A DNA stretch of 64,000 nt from Patiria pectinifera (taxonomy: Eukaryota > Echinodermata > Asteroidea > Valvatida > Asterinidae): positions 7,936,001-8,000,000 of the forward strand of contig CM057130.1 of the NCBI GenBank assembly GCA_029964075.1, given 5' to 3'. Both the position numbers and the translations under genes were made by a program. The notes beneath the pieces were generated by a model that saw only the letters and a list, made by a program, of their open reading frames with translations, was not told the origin of the DNA and did not search any database. The stretch's first letter is position 1, and every line of letters starts with the position of its first letter. This document shows positions 12,101 through 23,575 of the stretch, piece by piece.

Positions 12101-15100
12101 GTTCAGAAAGCAATATCTTTTAGGTATTGGTATTTTACGCACATCGTAGGCAGTCTGTAGTGGTCTTGGAGTAACACCTGCAGCACACTTCGATAGAACA
12201 GTCCCATGGCAGGCACGACTTGAGATGTGGCTATTCTATCTGCAGCCTGGATGGGAAAAAAAAACAAGAACAAAAATGGATAATGGAAATAGGAGCAGTT
12301 TGATTTTAGGCATAATTTGGGTATTAGTCTCTTCCCAAGTTGTTTTACATTAAGCTCAGGGCTCAAGGTGCACTTCAAACTCGTTAATGACGACTTGATT
12401 GGAGATTAATCTCTGAACAGGATTAAAGGACCCTGTCATCTGTCTTTTCACTATAACTCCAAATGTGTTTTAACCTGTTTCTCTTCGGTCTGCAAATGAA
12501 GGACATGAATTTATAAAATGCCACTGACAAACTGCTTTCTAAAACAGGAGCAACAATGATCCCTGTGTCTCACCATACTGGCGAGCATCCGTGCTGGCCT
12601 GGTCACCTTGATGCCCTTTGACCTCAGGAAGTGACTCATGGGAAATCCGCACACCTCCGGTTTGTTCTCGGGGACGTGCCAGCCCCCAGTCTCAAATTCC
12701 TCTGAGAGTTTCTGGTAGCAGCATCCGACATTCAGGAGCACATGGGCCGTGTCATTGTGAACAAACAGACGCAGTGTCGAGGGGGCAAGATCTCCACACG
12801 TATGCAGGCCAATTAACATAAATGGCTGGTGACAGAAAATTAATAACTTCAAACAGTTATCAGAAAAAAAATACTCAATTTTGTGTAATTAGGAATCTAC
12901 GTTCCGTGACCATTGCTTAAGAGCGTAGCCTAACCAACTGTTTGCTCAAAAATAGAATTTCCGATGGCACATATTGAGTTGCATTCAGCCCATGCTTACG
13001 AAGCAAAGGTTTCGAAAAACCACTTACAGAAATCTGCTAAGCACTGAATATTTTGGCTTAGCAAAAACAGATCACCAGCAAAACTGTCATGAGATGTCTC
13101 TTGCTTGTGACTGGTTCCCTAACTAATGTTTGCTTAGCACTTTTTTGCAAAGCAATATTTCTGCTTAGCAGCTCCATGAAATTAGGCCCAGCTGATGACA
13201 TTGGATAGCCTTGGTCACGGCGTTTGACGATATGGTTGGCCGCGAACAGTTACCGTATACTCACACGTACTGCACGAAGCGCAAACAGCAACCTCACGTG
13301 GCTAGGCTACAGTATGCAAATCAGCCAGTGCTGAAGGAATGCCTTAGAGCATCCGTGTTTGTTTTATCTTTATTTTGTCGCTGGATTTCCAGTGACGACC
13401 TCGTATGCAAATAAAGATGAGATTATATTATTCATACTTGGTAGTAGAGGCTCATATTTTACATGGATAGAGAGCTGGATAGTGTGGCTACATCCCCCAA
13501 CAAGTTTGGAGTCCGCTCACCAAATATAACATAATATTAATAAATCCAGGGACAAAATAACGAAAATTGTCCGAAAAAGTTAGGCCATGGCCCATGGATG
13601 TTCCAAGGTGTTCGTTCAGCACCAGCTGATATGCTTTGTAGCCTAGCTGTGTGAGGTCGCTGTTCCTGCTTCGTGCAGTAAGTGTGAGTGCATAGCGTAC
13701 GGCTACTGTTATTTGCAGCCAACCATGGATCATCGGACTCTATCGTCAAACGCCTTGACCAAAAATTGATATCAGATCGCAATCATCATCATCTTATTGT
13801 TGACCTGTTAGCAATGTGCAAGCCCAGAATTACCCTATTTACATCTCAACATACCACTTCATTTTCCTGTTCAGCCTCCTCTGAATTTCTAGACACCACA
13901 CTAGCAAGACAGGTGCTTGGTTCAACAAACGCAGTGACTGAACAGAAGCGAGATCCATTCTTTGTTGTGTTATTTTTTCCATGCGATGAAGTACTGAAAG
14001 CAGCGGTACTCTCTGCTGCTTCAGGGGTTGTCCGTTTCTTTGCTTTCTTGTGAGTGTTGTGATTAGTTTGACTATAAGTATGAACGGGCGAGTTTTGTTC
14101 AGGTGGAGAATCCTGATCATCATTCGAGTGTAAATCAATCTGTTGAAGGTCCTCACTTAGGCCACTCCCATCATTTGAGTCTGTCATCTCAGTTGATGTC
14201 AATATGCCTGGTGATTGGCTGCCAGGCTGATGCATATTCAGTAGCCCCTGATTTACATCACTGGATGAACATTCTGATTGGCTGATAGGTAATACATTCA
14301 CCATCTGACTTGTTAAAACTTCAGAAGTGCTTTCTGATTGGCCAGGCATATTCTTCAATCCTTGAGATCCACTTGAATCCTTCTCTACTGAAGGCTCACA
14401 AGTCTTGTCCGGACAATTCAAAAACCTTTGCATATTCTTTAGCTTGTGAGTACGCTTGGTGTATATTTCTCTGAAGGCCTCTTTTGGATTTTCCAATTGG
14501 CTGGAACTTTGCTGAATCTTCATGCTGTGCTGTGAAATGCCCGCCCACTTTTTCTGCAATTTGTGACTTCTGTCTCTGGCGCCATGGGTGTTTGTATCTG
14601 ATGAGTCAATTCCAATCACGTCTAATCCATGTTGCAAGGAGAGATACTGCCCGAGATAACCTTTACCACTGCCAATATCAACCACCTGTATTAGAGAAAA
14701 AAAAACATGAATTTAAAATAAGCACTTATCTTTTTCATTTTACAATCAAAATTTTGAATTTCAAAATATCTGGAAAAAAATAGGGAATCTTGTCAAAACA
14801 AAACCATGAATCAGTAGACCAGCAAAAGGTTTAAAAAAATTACTACAAACAGAAAAATGTCAAAATTGAGACGTTTTAATAAATAACATGTATGAAAAGG
14901 TCCAAAGTTAAAGGCCTACTTCCGAATAAAGTCACAATGAATTCACTTGCTATTTTCTCTGTTCAGTGTTTCATCAATGTTTTGGAGAAGCTTTCCTCCC
15001 CTTGTTTATGTTGTTAGTTGCACCCAATCATTTAAATAAGTCAAACTTTCTCAATCGATTCACCTTTTGAAGTTGATGTATTGCAGCCAATTTGGCAGTG

Positions 15101-15588
15101 AAACGTGACATCTCTTCAACCTCATGTGATTTTTTAATGTTCATTAACGCCTTAGGATGCACCTCTGATGATGAGGATGACCTCTCCTGATTTTGACTGT
15201 CGTCGCGTTGTTCATGATCTTTTTTCCTGACAGTCTGAGTTAGTTGGCTCAAAACGCTGTCTACTTCACATAAAACACCACTATTTTCCAATCGATGATC
15301 CACGCATTCATTTATAAATTCGTGAATTGCACAAAGTTCTCCTTCACCGTCTTTCGGTGGCGGTAGCTGACCGGCAGGGAGGCGTGCCATTTCCGTCTCC
15401 GTGAGTTGAACGATTTCCCGAGCTACATCGCCGAAATGACGAACAACAACGCACTCCCACATTTTCTCCGTAAAGAAACTCACTGTGTTTACTCTTACAA
15501 CCCACTGATGATTATCTATGAACGCTACAAACTTCTCAAGTATTTCTTCAACCCTTTGACGGTTTGTACCGTTCATTTCAGTGGCCAT
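9131..15588 (-). CDS. METTL25: METTL25-like methyltransferase, complete
   Basis: Putative SAM-dependent methyltransferase of the METTL25/RRNAD1 family; the substrate is not known to me. Seven coding exons on the minus strand: 15588-15064, 14685-13855, 12825-12574, 12246-12143, 11656-11563, 9945-9799 and 9214-9131. All have GT-AG borders and joining phases, giving 678 residues. The start is the first ATG of an open exon (MATEMNGT). Seen: SAM motif I VDIGSGKGYLGQYL, the acidic strand VIGIDSSD, LIGLHTCGDL, NVGCCYQKLSEEFE, GFPMSHFL, LFYRSVLQ, and a short last exon with LFDPVTSPRCYA, which fits the METTL25 C-terminus. It is longer than the roughly 600-residue human protein because exon 2 carries a Ser/Gln/Asn-rich, low-complexity insert between motif I and the SVTAF segment. 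The introns contain SINEs and a foldback element. Confidence 0.9.
9562..9602. repeat. Poly-C low-complexity tract
   Basis: A C-rich tract broken by a few A residues (C14, C11 and shorter runs) in the last METTL25 intron. A similar short poly-C lies at 11157-11170. Likely length-variable and error-prone in assembly. Confidence 0.8.
10092..10704. mobile_element. Composite element with 35-bp terminal inverted repeats
   Basis: The left end AGAGCTATTTTAAATTAC, followed by the AGAGCGCTAACT segment, is mirrored at 10670-10704. Inside lies a tRNA-like fragment with a B-box (GGTTCGAGTCC near 10417) and the GAGTATACAGTGTTT tail seen in the neighbouring SINE, so a SINE piece appears to sit inside a DNA element. 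It is within an intron of METTL25. Confidence 0.55.
10715..10925 (+). repeat. tRNA-derived SINE, 'GAGTATACAGTG' family
   Basis: The head contains TTGCGGTATCCGCTGC, then an A-box-like TGGTCCAGTGG, a B-box GGTTCGAGTCC and a tail ACTGAGTATACAGTGTTT with AAGGACAAAACCC. The same head, boxes and tail recur in reverse orientation at 49245-49450 and 49455-49690, and the tail recurs at 42840-42960, which defines a family. Confidence 0.7.
12950..13195. repeat. Dispersed repeat with 'GCTTAGCA' motifs
   Basis: Contains repeated GCTTAGCA/TGCTAAGC words and ends with GCAGCTCCATGAAATTAGG. A related stretch occurs at 26085-26235 (AAGCAGAGCTATGAAATTGA). No coding content is seen. Confidence 0.45.
13210..13763. 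mobile_element. Diverged foldback element in a METTL25 intron
   Basis: The left arm starts CTTGGTCACGGCGTTTGACG and the right arm ends with the inverse (CGTCAAACGCCTTGACCAA). The shared inner words GGTTGGC, GTACTGCACGAAGC and GTGAGTGC/GTATACTCAC show that the arms pair over at least 200 bp with indels. It encodes nothing recognisable. Confidence 0.65.
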
Positions 15589-15656
15589 GGTGATGTCAAC
15601 GAATCACTTAAGTACAGTCGCACTCGTTGACGGATTTACTCTAGCTCTCAATGGGC

Positions 15657-15669
15657 GCAGCCATCTTGA
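15657..15669 (-). promoter_or_regulatory. YY1-like motif upstream of METTL25 start
   Basis: On the minus strand the sequence reads TTCAAGATGGCTGC about 70 bp before the METTL25 ATG. This resembles the AANATGGCNGC YY1 element often found just downstream of transcription starts. Assignment is by motif and position only. Confidence 0.35.
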
Positions 15670-15778
15670 ACATTGCATGATAATTTCCCGAGAGGGCGCT
15701 GCAGTGCCCTCTCGGTGGGTCTATGGGTCTATTGTACATGTATGTTGTAGACATAAGCTGTATACCTCACTTCCAAAA

Positions 15779-16018
15779 TAGGAGGTTTTCGCAAGTAGAC
15801 AGAGGCAACACAATTACGTTTGGCTATCCGTATCCGTTTTTTTACTTACGTGTGGCAGGCGAGATATATGCGTGTCGTCTGCGTGTGACGTCATACGCCC
15901 TCACTATCCGCTAAGCGATATGAATAACCGCATATCTCGCTCGCTACACGCATCAAGTAAAAACGGATACGGATAGCTAAACGTAAGTGTAAGCGTATCG
16001 TTAACGCAGAAACCTCTA
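15779..16018. mobile_element. MITE with internal palindromic arms
   Basis: Ends AGGAGGTTTTCGC and GCAGAAACCTC form a terminal inverted repeat. Inner words TATCCGTATCCGTTTTT and AAAAACGGATACGGATAG are inverse copies, so the arms pair over most of their length. A CRE-like TGACGTCA occurs in the centre as part of the element. Confidence 0.65.
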
Positions 16019-17149
16019 ATATTGAAAAATACTCTCAACTCTCCAGGGTGTAAAACAGATTGTTACATCAGTTACGACATAGTTTGATACATACTTTTGA
16101 AAATAGAAAGCTTATTAAATTTTGCACCACTACATCCTTTAAAATCAAATATTAGATAAGCTTTTCTTTGCTCATTTATTAAAGTGTTGCAAAATTGCTG
16201 CAAACATGCATGTCAGTCTATCGAAGTCAAGAGTCAGTCGCAGTACTGTTGTCAAGCTGAAAGCACAGTTTCATTTTCTGTGAAGCTTCTGTGCACAGCA
16301 GCAAATGGGAAGCCCTGCAAGAAATGCACATAGATATATCATCATGGAAGGCCTCATCAGATGATGCAGGAAGCTACAAGTTGAAAAGAAGTACAAAGAA
16401 GGAAGCCTTGTTCATATCACAAAGAAAGTCTGTGATCTCATCCTCAGATCAATTCATTTTACTTAGGAGTATGATGATAGCTCTATTGAATTCCCCATAA
16501 CCATAAAAGCTCTTACAAATAAGGCTGAAAGAAACAAATAAATTCAGTTGAAGGACTGTCACCCAGCACAAAAAGCAGCTCCTCACCAAGTTCATCAATG
16601 TGCCCTGCAAATATTCTGCCAGAAATGAAATCCAAAACAGGGTAAATCCAAACTGTGGGTGATTTTGGAAGCAGAGCGTGGCTATGAGAAGCCCTGAAGG
16701 GGGCGGGCAGAATCCGCCCTCATTCCTACACCCAATAGCCTTTATTTTTATTTATTTTCGCGACCCGAGCTTTTTATGACTTTTTAGCCTGAAACCTTGC
16801 ACATATTTTGACAGCAAAAAAACCCATAAAATCAGACTAGGAGTTTCGCTTTAATAATTTTATTAAGCCAGATTTCACTTGCATTGTTGACTATTTCCTG
16901 CGTTATGACAATTTTAAACCTGTTTATATTTTAAAAAAGAATCAACAAAGATACATGTACAAATTAACACGTTTTGTTCAGTTACATATGTTCTTTTTCC
17001 TTATTACTTTAATTTGTATTATTCAATTTATTAATATTCATTGTATTTATTTTATTATAGTACAAGGCTTACACCGAAAGTTTCAACTGCCAGGAAGCAT
17101 AGTGGAGAGGGAATCCAATTAAGTTTTAAATTCTTTGTGCGCTCTTATC

Positions 17150-17649
17150 NNNNNNNNNNNNNNNNNNNNNNNNNNNNNNNNNNNNNNNNNNNNNNNNNNN
17201 NNNNNNNNNNNNNNNNNNNNNNNNNNNNNNNNNNNNNNNNNNNNNNNNNNNNNNNNNNNNNNNNNNNNNNNNNNNNNNNNNNNNNNNNNNNNNNNNNNNN
17301 NNNNNNNNNNNNNNNNNNNNNNNNNNNNNNNNNNNNNNNNNNNNNNNNNNNNNNNNNNNNNNNNNNNNNNNNNNNNNNNNNNNNNNNNNNNNNNNNNNNN
17401 NNNNNNNNNNNNNNNNNNNNNNNNNNNNNNNNNNNNNNNNNNNNNNNNNNNNNNNNNNNNNNNNNNNNNNNNNNNNNNNNNNNNNNNNNNNNNNNNNNNN
17501 NNNNNNNNNNNNNNNNNNNNNNNNNNNNNNNNNNNNNNNNNNNNNNNNNNNNNNNNNNNNNNNNNNNNNNNNNNNNNNNNNNNNNNNNNNNNNNNNNNNN
17601 NNNNNNNNNNNNNNNNNNNNNNNNNNNNNNNNNNNNNNNNNNNNNNNNN
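17150..17649. other. Assembly gap, 500 N
   Basis: Exactly 500 undetermined bases, the usual placeholder for a gap of unknown size. It sits just upstream of the DAGLA 3' exons whose 5' part is missing, so real sequence, possibly including coding exons, may be absent or the join may be wrong. Confidence 0.98.
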
Positions 17650-17946
17650 GGAGTTCGTTACTGATATTCCCTGTTTTTTTGTTTGTTTGATTATTTATTT
17701 GATGGGTAAAATTAAGAGTCAACTCCAAATGCAATCGCAAGTCCTGGATTGAATGGGAAGTACAACAAAAACAGTTTTGCATAGTTGACCTGGAACCTTC
17801 AGTCTCAGTCTGGGACATTATTTGTACTCAGGCAGTGAGCCTGTCAGTCAGTCAGTCAGTTAGTGACTCAGAGGGCAATGGCTAGCCCATCGGTTTAGCA
17901 ACAATATTGCAGACTTTCAAACCTGCTTCAAATTTGGTTATTTTGG

Positions 17947-18242
17947 TGGAGTGCTGTGGCCTCGTGGTTAAGGGCACTGGATTCGTGGTCTGTGGGTAAA
18001 GCTGCAGGTTGTGGGTTCGAGTCCAGCCGGGGTCATGGTGCGTGTGCCCTTGAGCAAGGCACTTTGTCACTCATTGCTTCTCTCCACCCAGGAGTAAATG
18101 GGTACCTGTGAGGGCAGAGATGGTTATTGTGATTGAATTAGCTTGCTTGCGCCTAACAGGCAGCATCGAGCTGTATACTCCCCAGGGAGCTGAGATGGTA
18201 TTTGGAATGTTTAATTGGCCCAATGATCAGGGGTAATAATAA
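17947..18242 (+). repeat. tRNA-derived SINE, 'CCTTGAGCAAGGCAC' family
   Basis: A-box-like GTGGCCTCGTGGTTAAGG and B-box GGTTCGAGTCC, then the body word GCCCTTGAGCAAGGCACTTT, CACCCAGGAGTAAATGGGTA, and a 3' end CAATGATCAGGGGTAATAAT. The body word family is shared with the SINEs at 23576 and 52947. A tail-like fragment (CAATCAGGGGTAATAAT) also occurs near 2197. Confidence 0.75.
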
Positions 18243-18321
18243 TACTGTAAGCACTGTGATTTAGTTTACTAATAAGAGCGTTCTTAAATGCCGATTATTA
18301 TTATTTTGTTTTTCGACCCAG

Positions 18322-21300
18322 TGGAAAATCATCTTTGATGGCTTGCTGTGCTGTCGGGAGATCAGCCCTAAGAACCTGAGCCCTCGAGACACGGACTCCT
18401 CCCCCTCCCCTCCACGAATGGCCAAAGCCTTCCACCCGACCAACCTGTCGCTCCTGCTGACGACCCACAATCCCCTGTACCCACCTGGGAGGATCATGCA
18501 GATCGTACGGACCAATCCCAAACGAGAAGGGTGAGTTGGATGCTGCAGTTTGATTGGTTGAGAAATGTCACATGACATCACTTTGAAATTAATTGTGCAA
18601 TTAACTTGGAAATTAACTGTTCCTTGCTGGAATCAATGAACTTGACGAAGAACTTGATTAAGTTGTACTGCACAAAGATGCTAAATCTGTGAAGGCCGTT
18701 ATCGACAAGGCAGTGAGGCTACTAAAAAGGTAGTGAGGCTACTAAATATTTATGCGGTGTAGTAAAACAAATACAGCATGGTTTATTTCTGGAAAGTAGT
18801 TGGAATCTGGTCCCTCGGTATAGGTCAGCTTGACTACCTCCCTTCGCTTCACGTCATGATGCATACCTCCCTCCGCTTTGCGTCGGGAGGTAGTCAAGCT
18901 GACCTACATCTTGGGACCAGTAATTCCCACTACTTCCCCTCAAACCATGCTGTATTTGTATACTACACCAACCTGACTGCAAATTTCTTTCATCTTCAGA
19001 CTTAACAAGAAAGATTGTGCCTGGTTCGCCGTGTGGCGCGACAACACTGCATTTGATGAAGTGTTGATATCACCAGTCATGATAGGCGATCATCTCCCCA
19101 AGAACGTCATGTCTGCTTTACACAAGGTAATCAAGATCAGCCTATGTTTGACATTTGATTACTTGAATTGGAGCCTTAAATTATTGCCATTTTAAAAACT
19201 TTGCGCTTGATTAATATCAAATTAAGAGGAGTCCTATAAGATGTCATTTTGAGTAGAACAAAAAAGCAGGTTGAGTTAACTGGGCACTCAACTGAACCAA
19301 AGCCTGGTTTCCATATCGACGTTAAGCTTAACACAGACTGCGTAGACAGTATGCGGAACCGTCGGCAAAGTTGATCAAGTTCAACTTTGCCGATCCTCTG
19401 CAAGGTAGGCTGCGTCTGTCTGGATTGTCGGCGACACTTCCAGATGAAATGTTTTCATATGTCTGTGTTGTAGGTTGGGTCCTGGTTGCGTTTATTACAT
19501 CGATATGGAAACTAAGCTTTGCATGCGCAGTTGTGTGAATGCTGAAATAATATATCTTTCCACTCAGCTTGTATTATTTGTTTGCAACATGAGACACACA
19601 AAAAAAAGAAACAGACCTTGATTTTGCAGTTGTATTAATGGAGCATTTGTCACCCTAGTGCCTGCAGTATGGAAGACTTCACGGTGCCCCAAGATATTGG
19701 GGGAGACAGTTCAACCGGCCGTCCAGTCCCCCTCATCACAGGCAGGTGAGGAAAACGGTAGAGAAGAGGGAGACGCCTTCCTCCAGTCAGTCGTCACCGT
19801 CATCTTGTCTCGTGGTGAACCCTGGTAGCCATGGCGACGCCGGACCAGATATGAATTGCAACACAGTTACCTCGTCAGCCGGCCAGACAAAGACTGGCCC
19901 TGAATCCCAAAATGGCTTGCCACAAAGTCAGGTCGGTACAGGGCACCAGACCGGCATGCAAAGAACAGGAAGTGCTTCCCCTGTTTACGCCTCGTACGAA
20001 AGTCTACCAAAGACCACTGGTTACCCAGAAGGCAGAGCGCCGCTCGCACGCTTCGATACCATGTCGGAAATGGGATCGATGTCATCCTTCCAGAGCGCAA
20101 TAACACTGGAGGAACCGAAGCCGCAACAAACGCACAGAATGTACGACGGGTACTGCTATTACGTGGACGAGGATTTGAAATCGCCGGTGAATGCGTATCA
20201 GTTGCATCCTAAATTTGACGACAGTCTCAACTCGAATTCCAGTAATCAAATCGTCACGACAGCATTTGTGGAGCCCAAACCAGATAGGACTAGTGCGAGC
20301 CTGTCCGACAAGTTTATGCTTCACCGGGATGGTAGTACTAAAGTCATGGATCGATATGGCAACGTGAAAGGTAGAACGTCAACAAACGATAGATACCGGC
20401 TGACCTATGACAGTGGATCACAGAGTTCAGTGAACAAAGATGTTCCTGCCAGACCAGAACAACTCAGCTTTGTGGACAAGAATGGAAGCAGTAAGTATGG
20501 CCAATTTTGGTTTATGTGTAATCTTTTTTAGGCGTGTGTAAAATAAAAGAACACAACATCCTATATATCTTGTAAGATGGATTAAGTATTCAACAAGTAA
20601 TGTTTATAAGCAGTGTATGCTCAGTACTGATCAACAGCTTGCGAGGAAAACAAGCTGCCAAGCCTGCTCTGGTGGGAATCGAACCCACAACCTTTTGCCC
20701 AGCAGTGCAGACATCCCTATAGCCACTGAGCCCACCGACAGATACACATACATGTACTTACGTGCTACTTCAAAATCCTTTACTCATTGACTCTCTATTA
20801 TGCAAAACTTTAAGGTTATTCACATGCTAACCTATTAGACCTGTACTGCCCCAGACTGCCCTGCCTGTTGTTCCCTGTACTACTAAAACAGCTCAAGCGT
20901 TGTATGGTTTCGTGGATAAAATAATAATGGAATAAAATGCGCTTGGCTGGTTTTAAACAAGTACGTTTAAAACTGGCTAGGGTCTTTGCCACAGATAATT
21001 CGGCTCGGGCCGTTGTCCGCGGCCAGAACCCTAGCCGGGACCAGCCAAGCACATATTTATTCCCTTTCATAAATACCTTTCGGTCAAAAAGTCAATACAA
21101 GTCAAAAATTCACGAATCTCCAATGATTTTGTTCAACAATTTACTTCATGCTTTGTGGAACACCCCTCTGGCCATGTCAAAGTTTTGTGCCTTGCGCACG
21201 CAGTGCTCAAAATCTCCTTATAGAAATTGGTGCGCGTTGCGCTTACTGCGCGATGTGGATTTGTTGAAATGGAATTGCGCGATGTGGAATTGTTGAAAAC

Positions 21301-21822
21301 CAGCCGGTGTTTAATCAGCGGTTTAAAACCACCCACGTGACGGGCTCTTGACAAATAGGAATGGGTAAACTGTCTCAGGTTTTTATTAAATATCTAATAA
21401 ATAATATCTAATATAATGTAGTACAGGTGCTGATGGGTTAATAGTGTCTAAAATTATTTTATCAATGACCAGGTTTTGAGTCATCAGGGAATCTCTCATC
21501 AGATCACAGTACTAGCTTGCCCGAGGCTCTCCTAGGCCAGGCCTACACGCGTTACCACTCCCTGTCCATGGACAGTAACAGTCCAGACTTTGAAGATGAC
21601 TTCCCCTCCCCCATAACCCGCCCCCCTCAGCCAGATGGTACATTCCGATGTGGCGGCGTTCCCATGGAGGCAGCGGAGCTCCTGCAGAAGAGAAATGACA
21701 GCCGCGTTGTTGCCGTGGAGATGGGCCAAGTGGACAGTGACGAGAGGAAAAAGGGTGCCAAGACAACGCCAGCTGAAAGAGTAAAGATGTTAAGACAGAA
21801 ATACGGGGAGACGAAATGCTAG
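18322..21822 (+). CDS. DAGLA: Diacylglycerol lipase alpha-like, C-terminal exons, 5' missing
   Basis: Membrane sn-1-specific diacylglycerol lipase that makes 2-arachidonoylglycerol. Four exons with joining phases: 18322-18530, 19000-19126, 19659-20490 and 21488-21822, ending in TAG; about 501 codons. Recognition rests on the conserved block LYPPGRIMQI, then FDEVLISPVMIGDHLP and VMSALHKC, which follows the catalytic domain in DAGL alpha and beta. The rest is a long Ser/Pro-rich tail ending in AERVKMLRQKYGETKC, as in the long-tailed alpha form. The catalytic Ser/Asp/His region and the N-terminal membrane helices are not present left of 18322. A 500-N gap lies 670 bp upstream. The 18322 start is a splice acceptor, not a start codon. 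I see no clear PPxxF Homer motif in the tail. Confidence 0.8.
18756..18969. mobile_element. Foldback element next to a DAGLA exon
   Basis: The left end GGTGTAGTAAAACAAATACA and right end TGTATTTGTATACTACACC are inverse copies. Inner arms pair through TAGGTCAGCTTGACTACCTC and its inverse. The element lies wholly in the first visible intron and ends 30 bp before the acceptor of the exon at 19000. Confidence 0.75.
20662..20745 (-). repeat. tRNA-like SINE fragment
   Basis: The reverse strand reads a B-box GGTTGTGGGTTCGATTCCC and an A-box-like GGCTCAGTGGC. It is probably a SINE head rather than a functional tRNA gene, since no complete cloverleaf with a 7-bp acceptor stem is seen. Confidence 0.5.
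20826..21441. mobile_element. Element with CTAACC...GGTTAA ends, carrying a nested palindrome
   Basis: Ends GCTAACCTATTAGACCTGTACT and the inverse at 21422-21441 (AGTACAGGTGCTGATGGGTTA) match the family of 28981-29103. Inside, 20920-21065 is a separate palindrome with GCGCTTGGCTGGTTTTAAAC against GGGACCAGCCAAGC. It lies in the last DAGLA intron. Confidence 0.55.
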
Positions 21823-22148
21823 GGAGTTGTTCTTCGAGCTGTCTTCAGTTTGTAACCAAAAAATGTTGCGAAAAAAGAGTTATGTACGTTGTCAAAATCT
21901 GTTTGGGCCACTTTTCAGATTATGTATCTAATCTTATCTAAAAGTGGCCCAACTTGGAATTCAAGCCCTTTCATTTAATTAGCTGTATCTCTGGACTGGG
22001 ATGTCCAAAAGAGATGGGATAAAGACCATTGTGTAGAGTATTTACTATACCTTCAGACTCTATCAATAAGTTTTGCAAAAAGACAATGCTAGTATCTTTA
22101 ATATTTATGGTTTGACTGCTACATTTTTATTGACACACGCTGTATATG

Positions 22149-22720
22149 TGACCTGTCACTACAAAATGAGCCTGCAGTGGGACAAAGCCAAAATTCAAAA
22201 AATGAGCAATTTTTTTTGGATTTAATAAGTGAATCTTATTCTTAACTCCTCTACTGTTTCCAAATTTTTTTATTTCTTAAAAATCAATAAATCCTTTTGT
22301 AACCTATTTTATTTTCTATTTTCTCCTGTCCACAATTTTCGTAAAAATAAAGACAACTGCTTAACTTCAATATAGTTGGCAGTCTGTTATTCTGTTGCTT
22401 AACTTGATTTGTTGCTGGAGCTTGATTTGAAGACAAAAAACACTACACTAGACTTGCACGTGCACATCAGTGATTTTGGTGACTTGCATTCAAATAAACA
22501 CTATTCTTGCGATTTTTGTAAAAAGATTTTTTCGCCATGTATGGTTGAAGAGCTATACTTCACTACATTTAAAAAAAAAAAACAGTTCAAATAAGTTAAG
22601 TAAGTAGGTTAAAATTCCTGTCAAAAAATGGGTTTCCTTCTTTTTGAAATAAAAAAAAATAAAAATTAATCTAAATTCATTGAAAATCTGATTTTGGCTT
22701 CATGTTGTGGTGACAGGTCC
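22149..22720. mobile_element. MITE, 'GACCTGTCACTACAA' ends
   Basis: The left end TGACCTGTCACTACAA and right end TTGTGGTGACAGGTCC are inverted repeats around about 570 bp of AT-rich, non-coding DNA. It probably falls within or just past the DAGLA 3' UTR. Confidence 0.65.
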
Positions 22721-23254
22721 TTAGATATTATGTATCCCTCCTGAGTTGTTGACCGTTTGTCTTTTTGATTTATCATTTACAAATACTGTCATCTTCCACT
22801 CCTGGAAGTAAGTTACATCTCGTAGACACTTTACAAAGAAACAAAATTATTTCATTAGGTTTTTTTTTTATAAAGTTTTACTTCATAAAAGTACATTGCC
22901 AATTGTAATCAGGACACTGTTGCATTATATTAAATAACTTTTGTTGATTAAATAGAAGTTTTAAAAAAATTGTGTACATAGATTTTATGTACGGTACTTA
23001 CAATTTCTTTTTCTAAATGTACATTTCTGAACAATTTATTTATTTGGGTTTGGATTTTATGCATAACTGATAATTTTGTCTTTCCTTATTGACGCAATTT
23101 TTAAATGTTCACATCTTCAAAACCATGTAAAAGTACTGGACTAAATTGGAAATTAAACCTCAGGATAGACAACTGCAACTCAGGCTTCAAAACTCATCTC
23201 ATAAAAAAACCTTTCCACTTATTGCATGCTAGAATTTATCCGGAAAAATCTTGT

Positions 23255-23560
23255 AGTGTACTCGTTCTTATACTCGAACACTCACAAGAAAATACCTCGT
23301 ACTCATGGCAAAGTACTCGTATTCATAGCAAAGTACTCTTACTCATGAAAATATTCTACCCCTGGAATTCTTAATTTTGTAATTTTTTGCCAAAAAGAAG
23401 AAGCCTTTTTTCCTATTGTTAGTTAGGCCACTGGATATGTGTAATGCCTTATCTTAAAGCCAAACATTGTTGGAAACTTGTATACCCATCAAAGTGTGCT
23501 GATACTCTTAGTAAAATACATGTACTTGCACTCACACTCATGGAAATGTACTCGTACTCT
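23255..23560. repeat. Degenerate TACTCGTACTC minisatellite
   Basis: Loose tandem words of the type GTACTCGTACTCATGGCAAA recur here and continue at 23887-23930 after the SINE. A similar GAGTACTT-type array lies at 48420-48960. Confidence 0.55.
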
Positions 23561-23575
23561 AGGACAAAATGTGCT

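Larger units (their letters stand above)
15589..18321. other. Intergenic region with elements and assembly gap
   Basis: Between METTL25 (-) and the first visible DAGLA exon (+). It contains a MITE at 15779-16018, an AT-rich stretch, a 500-N gap and a SINE. No coding exon of DAGLA is seen left of 18322. A stretch at 16290-16640 keeps several short open frames in different phases; it could be a decayed coding fragment but I cannot identify it. Confidence 0.5.

Noticed and set aside
16291..16640. Possible decayed coding fragment upstream of the gap
   Set aside because: Short open segments in three phases with stops between them; no family recognised, so not listed as a pseudogene.
17041..17818. 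Open frames of 205-230 codons across 17041-17818
   Set aside because: They consist of the N gap and have no real coding content.
17835..17862. CAGTCAGTCAGTCAGT tract as a possible CRISPR or satellite
   Set aside because: A five-unit tetranucleotide microsatellite only; no spacers.
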